Below the pieces are notes generated by a model. That model saw nothing but the letters and a program-made list of their open reading frames with translations. It was not told where the DNA came from and did no database searches. Shown here one piece after another: positions 60,413 to 64,000 of a DNA stretch of 64,000 nucleotides (position 1 is the stretch's first letter; each line of letters opens with the position of its first letter). The stretch is from Brachybacterium ginsengisoli (GTDB taxonomy: Bacteria > Actinomycetota > Actinomycetes > Actinomycetales > Dermabacteraceae), in the NCBI RefSeq assembly GCF_002407065.1, contig NZ_CP023564.1:3720001-3784000 (forward strand). Direction: 5' to 3'. The position numbers were made by a program, and so were the translations under genes.

Positions 60413-61953
60413 AGCTCGCCATCCTGGGCGGCGGAGGATTCCGCGTCCCGCTCGTCTACGAGGCGGTCGCCACCGCCGCCACCGGTCTCACCGTCGACGA
60501 GATCGCCCTGCACGACGTGGACCCTGCACGCCTGGCCACCATCACCGCCGTGGTCGAGGACCTCGGCGCGCAGCTGGTCGCCGCCGACGGCGCCGTCGCC
60601 CTGCCCCGCCTGATCGCCACCACCGACCTCCGCGAGGCCGTGACCGGCGCGGACTTCATCTTCTCCGCGGTGCGGGTGGGCGGCGCGGAGGCCCGCACGG
60701 TCGACGAGCGGGTCGCGCTGGGCCTGGGCCTGCTGGGCCAGGAGACCATCGGCCCCGGAGGCCTCGCCTACGCGCTGCGCACCCTGCCGGTGGCGCTGGA
60801 CATCGCCCGGGTCGTCGCCGAGGTCGCGCCGCAGGCCTGGGTCATCAACTTCACCAACCCCGCCGGGATCGTCACCGAGGCCATGCGCTCGGTGCTCGGG
60901 GACCGCGTGGTGGGCATCTGCGACACCCCGATCGGGCTGGTGCGCCGGGTGGGCCGTCTGCTCGGCACGGACCTCGTAGCCGGGGAGGCCGGGGCCGACG
61001 GCACCGCGGCGAGCTTCGACTACGTGGGGCTGAACCACCTGGGCTGGCTGCGTTCGGTGACGGTCGACGGCGAGGACCGCCTGCCCGCCCTGCTGGCCGA
61101 CGACGTCGCCCTCGAGGAGATCGAGGAGGCACGGCTGATCGGCAAGGACTGGGTGCGGGCCGACGGCGCGCTGCCCAACGAGTACCTCTTCTACTACCTC
61201 CACACCTCCGACGCGATCCAGCGCATCACCGGCGCCGCGACCACGCGCGGCGAGTTCCTGGCCAAGCAGCAGGGCGACTTCTACCTCGCCGCGGGCGCGG
61301 CCGACGAGCACGCCGCGGGCGCGGCCGACGGGGCAGGTGGTGGGTCGGTGGGCGGCGCCGGTGCGGAGCCGTCGGCCGGGGCCGACGCCGACCCGTCGGC
61401 CGGAGCCGGGGCCGGGTCGTCGGCCGATTCCTGCTGCACCTCGCCGCTGGACCTGTGGCGCTCCACCCTCCACGAGCGCGAGGCGACCTACATGGCCGAG
61501 TCGCGCGACGAGGAGCGGCGCGAGGAGGACATCGCCGGCGGCGGCTACCAGGAGGTGGCGATGCGGCTGATGACGGCGCTGGCCACGGGGCGTCCGGAGC
61601 GGATGATCCTCGACGTGGGCAACGCGCCCGCGGGCGCGGACGCCGCCCCGGAGCAGCGGATCGTGCCCGAGCTCCCGGCCGATGCCGTGATCGAGGTGCT
61701 GTGCATCGTGGACGGCGAGGGCGTCCACCCTCAGCCCGTGGCTCCGCTGGAGCTGGGCCGGCTGGGGATGATGAGCACCCTGCGCGCCGCGGAGCGGAAG
61801 ATCCTCGAGGCCGCGAGGACCGGATCCCGCGAGGCCGCCTGGCAGGGCTTCTCCACGCATCCGCTGGTCACCTCACCGGAGCTGGGCCGGCAGCTGCTCG
61901 AGGGCTACATCGCCGGCCACCCGCAGATCGCGGAGCTGCTCGGCGAGGGCTGA
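60409..61953 (+). CDS. GH4 family 6-phospho-beta-glucosidase-like enzyme
   Basis: 514 aa against ~440-460 usual. NAD- and Mn-dependent glycosidase: ILGGGGFRVPLVYEA nucleotide fold, NFTNPAG (147-153), metal cysteine C171 in CDTPIGL and H210 in GLNHLGW. It hydrolyses phosphorylated disaccharides by an oxidation-elimination route. The extra length is a ~50-residue Ala/Gly/Asp insertion (~295-345), encoded by repeat-rich DNA, placed where a surface loop is expected. The only sugar-phosphorylating activity encoded nearby is the PfkB kinase. Overlaps deoR by 4 nt. Confidence 0.9.
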   Translation: MKLAILGGGGFRVPLVYEAVATAATGLTVDEIALHDVDPARLATITAVVEDLGAQLVAADGAVALPRLIATTDLREAVTGADFIFSAVRVGGAEARTVDERVALGLGLLGQETIGPGGLAYALRTLPVALDIARVVAEVAPQAWVINFTNPAGIVTEAMRSVLGDRVVGICDTPIGLVRRVGRLLGTDLVAGEAGADGTAASFDYVGLNHLGWLRSVTVDGEDRLPALLADDVALEEIEEARLIGKDWVRADGALPNEYLFYYLHTSDAIQRITGAATTRGEFLAKQQGDFYLAAGAADEHAAGAADGAGGGSVGGAGAEPSAGADADPSAGAGAGSSADSCCTSPLDLWRSTLHEREATYMAESRDEERREEDIAGGGYQEVAMRLMTALATGRPERMILDVGNAPAGADAAPEQRIVPELPADAVIEVLCIVDGEGVHPQPVAPLELGRLGMMSTLRAAERKILEAARTGSREAAWQGFSTHPLVTSPELGRQLLEGYIAGHPQIAELLGEG

Positions 61954-61964
61954 GCGGCCGACGC

Positions 61965-62031
61965 GGCGCGGCGGGTCCGCGCGCCGCGCCGTGGGCCGCG
62001 GCGATAGCCGGCCCGGAGTTCCCGGGCCGGC
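61965..62031. terminator. tandem hairpins between GH4 and AKR genes
   Basis: GGCGCGGCG / CGCCGCGCC (61965-61973, 61982-61990) and GCCGGCCCGG / CCGGGCCGGC (62007-62016, 62022-62031), lying between convergent stops. Probably a bidirectional terminator. Confidence 0.7.
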
Positions 62032-62042
62032 CGATCAGCGGC

Positions 62043-62876
62043 TCAGAAGCCGGGGTTGGCGGGGTCGGCGCCGATGCGGCCGTCCGCGCGGTCCAGGCCG
62101 TTGATGCGCTCGACCTCCTCGGCGGTGAGCGTCAGCTCCGCCGCGGCGAAGTTCGAGACGATCCGTGCCGGGGTGACCGTCTTCGGGATGACGACGTTCC
62201 CGATCGCGAGGTGCCAGGCGATGATGACCTGACCGGAGTCGGCGCCGTGGGCCTCGGCGATCTCGGTGATCACCGGGTTGCCGAGGATGTCGCCGCCCTG
62301 GCCGAGCGGCGACCATGCCTCGGTGACGATGCCCTTCTCCGCGTGGACCGCACGGAGCTCGGCCTGCTGGAACTCGGGGTGGAGCTCGATCTGGTGCATC
62401 ACCGGGACCACGCCGGTCTCGGCGATGATCTCCTCGAGCTGCTCGATCGGGAAGTTGGAGACGCCGATGGACTTCGCCTTCCCCTCCTTCTGCAGCTCGA
62501 TGAGCGCCTTCCACGACTCGAGGTACGTGCCGCGCTGAGGGCTGGCCCAGTGGATGAGGTACAGGTCCACGTAGTCGGTGCCGAGCTTCTCGAGCGAGGT
62601 CGCCAGCGCCTCCTTCGCGGAGTCGAAGCCCTGGTCGCCGTTGGCGAGCTTGGTGGTGATGAACAGGTCCTCGCGGGCGACGCCGGAGTCGGTCACCGCG
62701 CGGCCCACACCGCCCTCGTTCTGGTAGCCGGCGGCGGTGTCGATGTGGCGGTAGCCGGCGGCGACGGCCTGGACGACCACGTCGGCGGCGACCTCGTCCT
62801 CCACCTGCCAGACGCCGTAGCCGAGCTGCGGGACGGAGCGGCCGTCGTGGAAGGGGATGACGGGAACTGCAGACAT
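62043..62876 (-). CDS. aldo/keto reductase (2,5-diketo-D-gluconate reductase type)
   Basis: 277 aa. AKR5-like: GYGVWQVEDE, RHIDTAAGYQNE (catalytic Asp and Tyr), FITTKLANGD (Lys), YLIHWASP (His), SIGVSNF, and the cofactor loop IPKTVTPARI. NADPH-dependent reduction of small carbonyls or keto-sugars. ATG at 62876 with AGGAGG upstream. Longer in-frame extension reads antisense into the next gene. Lies just downstream of the GH29 gene on the same strand (~75 bp). Confidence 0.92.
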   Translation of the reverse strand: MSAVPVIPFHDGRSVPQLGYGVWQVEDEVAADVVVQAVAAGYRHIDTAAGYQNEGGVGRAVTDSGVAREDLFITTKLANGDQGFDSAKEALATSLEKLGTDYVDLYLIHWASPQRGTYLESWKALIELQKEGKAKSIGVSNFPIEQLEEIIAETGVVPVMHQIELHPEFQQAELRAVHAEKGIVTEAWSPLGQGGDILGNPVITEIAEAHGADSGQVIIAWHLAIGNVVIPKTVTPARIVSNFAAAELTLTAEEVERINGLDRADGRIGADPANPGF

Positions 62877-62953
62877 GCGAAGCCTCCTGGGTATGCGGTT
62901 GCCCGCCCAGCCTATGCCCGGCGGGCGCCGGTGTGCGGGGGCCGTCCGCTCGG

Positions 62954-64000
62954 TCAATCCTGGTGGGCGCGTCGGGCCCGCATCGGCAGGATCCGCACCG
63001 CCACCGCCCCGCCGTCCCCGTCGACTCCCCCACCGATCGTCACCGGCCCCTCCCCCGACACCTCGGCGATCTCGCGCACCGCGGCACTGACCTGCGCATC
63101 CAGCGTCACCGGCCCCGCGGCCGGATCCAGCAGGAGCACGTTCAGCGCCTCCCGCCCGTCCGCCGCGCGCCCGAACGTGAACCGCACCCCGGGCGGCGGG
63201 GTGCGCACCGCCTCGTGGAACCAGGGGCGGGTGCCGTGGATCGCCGCGCCGTGGAGGGCGAGCCAGTCCCCCAGGCGCTCGAGCGCGGCGGACTGCAGCG
63301 GCGGGATCGACCCGTCGGCCCGGGGCCCGACGTTGATGAGCAGGTTCCCGTTCTTGGAGACGACGTCCACGAGCAGGCGGATCAGCGCGTCGCCGTCCAG
63401 GGCGTGCTCGGCCGATTCGTCGGCGTTGTACCCGAAGGAGAGCCCCAGGCCACGGGTGGATTCGAAGACCTCGTCCTGCACCTGGTCGATGTCCTGGTAC
63501 TCGCGGGTGAGCACGCCGTGGACGGGCACGCCCCACCGGTCGTTGACCATGCCGTGCGGGACGACCGCGAGGTGATCGCGGAAGAGCTGATGGAGGGAGT
63601 CGGGGCCGTCGTGCTTGCCGGCGTCGGGCCAGTCGATGTCGTTCCACAGCAGGTCAGGAGCGAAACGGTTGATGAGCTCGCGCAGCTGGGCGGCGGCGAA
63701 GGCGGCGAAGGCCCGGTCGTTGCGTCGCAGCGCGAACAGGTCCTCGTTCGAGCTCAGCGGCGGGAAGTCGCTGACATGCCAGTCGTGGGCGCCGGAATAG
63801 TAGAGCCCCAGCCGCAGGCCCTCGGCGCGGACGGCCTGCGCGATCTCGGCGATCAGGTCCCGGCCCGGCCCGCGCCGGGCGGCGGTGAAGCCGGTGGTGG
63901 CGCTGTCCCAGAGGCAGAAGCCGTCGTGGTGCTTCGTGGTGGGCACGACGTAGCGGGCGCCGGCCCGGGCGGCGAGGCGGGCGATCCCCGCAGCGGCGTC
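62954..64000 (-). CDS. GH29 alpha-L-fucosidase, N-terminus beyond the window
   Basis: 349 codons are present; the 5' end lies past position 64000 and the frame is open to the edge (...ARAGARYVVPTTKHHDGFCL). GH29 marks: TTKHHDGFCLWDS, LLWNDIDWPD where the second Asp of NDID is the probable nucleophile, NGNLLINVGPRADGSIP and a C-terminal beta domain. It differs clearly from the fucosidase at 9315 and belongs to a different GH29 branch. Followed by an AKR on the same strand, echoing the GH29/AKR pairing at 8-10.6 kb. Confidence 0.92.
   Translation of the reverse strand, partial: DAAAGIARLAARAGARYVVPTTKHHDGFCLWDSATTGFTAARRGPGRDLIAEIAQAVRAEGLRLGLYYSGAHDWHVSDFPPLSSNEDLFALRRNDRAFAAFAAAQLRELINRFAPDLLWNDIDWPDAGKHDGPDSLHQLFRDHLAVVPHGMVNDRWGVPVHGVLTREYQDIDQVQDEVFESTRGLGLSFGYNADESAEHALDGDALIRLLVDVVSKNGNLLINVGPRADGSIPPLQSAALERLGDWLALHGAAIHGTRPWFHEAVRTPPPGVRFTFGRAADGREALNVLLLDPAAGPVTLDAQVSAAVREIAEVSGEGPVTIGGGVDGDGGAVAVRILPMRARRAHQD

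Overview
The window is GC-rich DNA from an actinobacterium. Signs include high third-position GC, mycothiol-type DinB proteins, Tat/lipoprotein signals of actinobacterial style, probable leaderless starts and MerR promoters with elongated spacers. The mix of genes fits a Micrococcales/Dermabacteraceae (Brachybacterium-like) host, but the genus is an inference. No rRNA, tRNA, IS element, integrase or CRISPR array was found.

Layout. 1-6 kb: two DinB-fold enzymes divergent from a WYL regulator, a TSUP exporter, dihydroxyacetone kinase subunits DhaL/DhaK, a membrane-anchored secreted protein and a histidine phosphatase. 6-10.6 kb: sulfatase, aldo-keto reductase and GH29 alpha-L-fucosidase, with a repeat-rich gap at 7.7-8.1 kb. 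10.6-11.7 kb: a Tat/lipoprotein intradiol dioxygenase. 11.8-18.2 kb: a six-gene nitrite assimilation and siroheme operon (transporter, nirB, nirD, cobA, hemD, chelatase) in which every junction is a 4-nt overlap. 18.7-20.5 kb: cytosine deaminase and permease. 20.6-23.3 kb: epimerase, LLM flavin enzyme, and a small-ORF/GNAT pair flanked by a duplicated 61-bp segment.

23.4-34.7 kb is the accessory core. It holds an Hsp90-like GHKL ATPase translationally coupled to an unrecognised 740-aa helical protein; a NUDIX hydrolase coupled to a 1046-aa PLD/DEAD-helicase/DUF3427 protein; and a compositionally foreign, AT-richer 785-aa protein that joins a TIR/deoxyribosyltransferase-like domain, a second Rossmann-like domain and a P-loop ATPase. 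About 680 bp of AT-rich sequence without a gene follows. This looks like an anti-phage or biological-conflict island and is the best place to look for an undescribed system.

34.7-52 kb: acyltransferase, MFS exporter with its MerR regulator, methyltransferase, two CPBP proteases, SDR, further MerR regulators, a serine hydrolase, a TM2-HNH-excalibur surface nuclease, small membrane proteins, two TetR regulators with visible operators, an M20 amidohydrolase and a DHFR-like/DUF899/SRPBCC operon. 52-62 kb: a sugar locus. On the minus strand lie lipoprotein binding protein, two permeases, PfkB kinase and a secreted PIG-L deacetylase; divergent to them are a DeoR regulator and a GH4 phospho-glycosidase, with 10-bp-phased operator repeats between. 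The window ends with an aldo-keto reductase and a second, truncated GH29 fucosidase.

A 61-bp palindromic element occurs twice (18.3 and 40.9 kb) and appears to be a dispersed repeat family.
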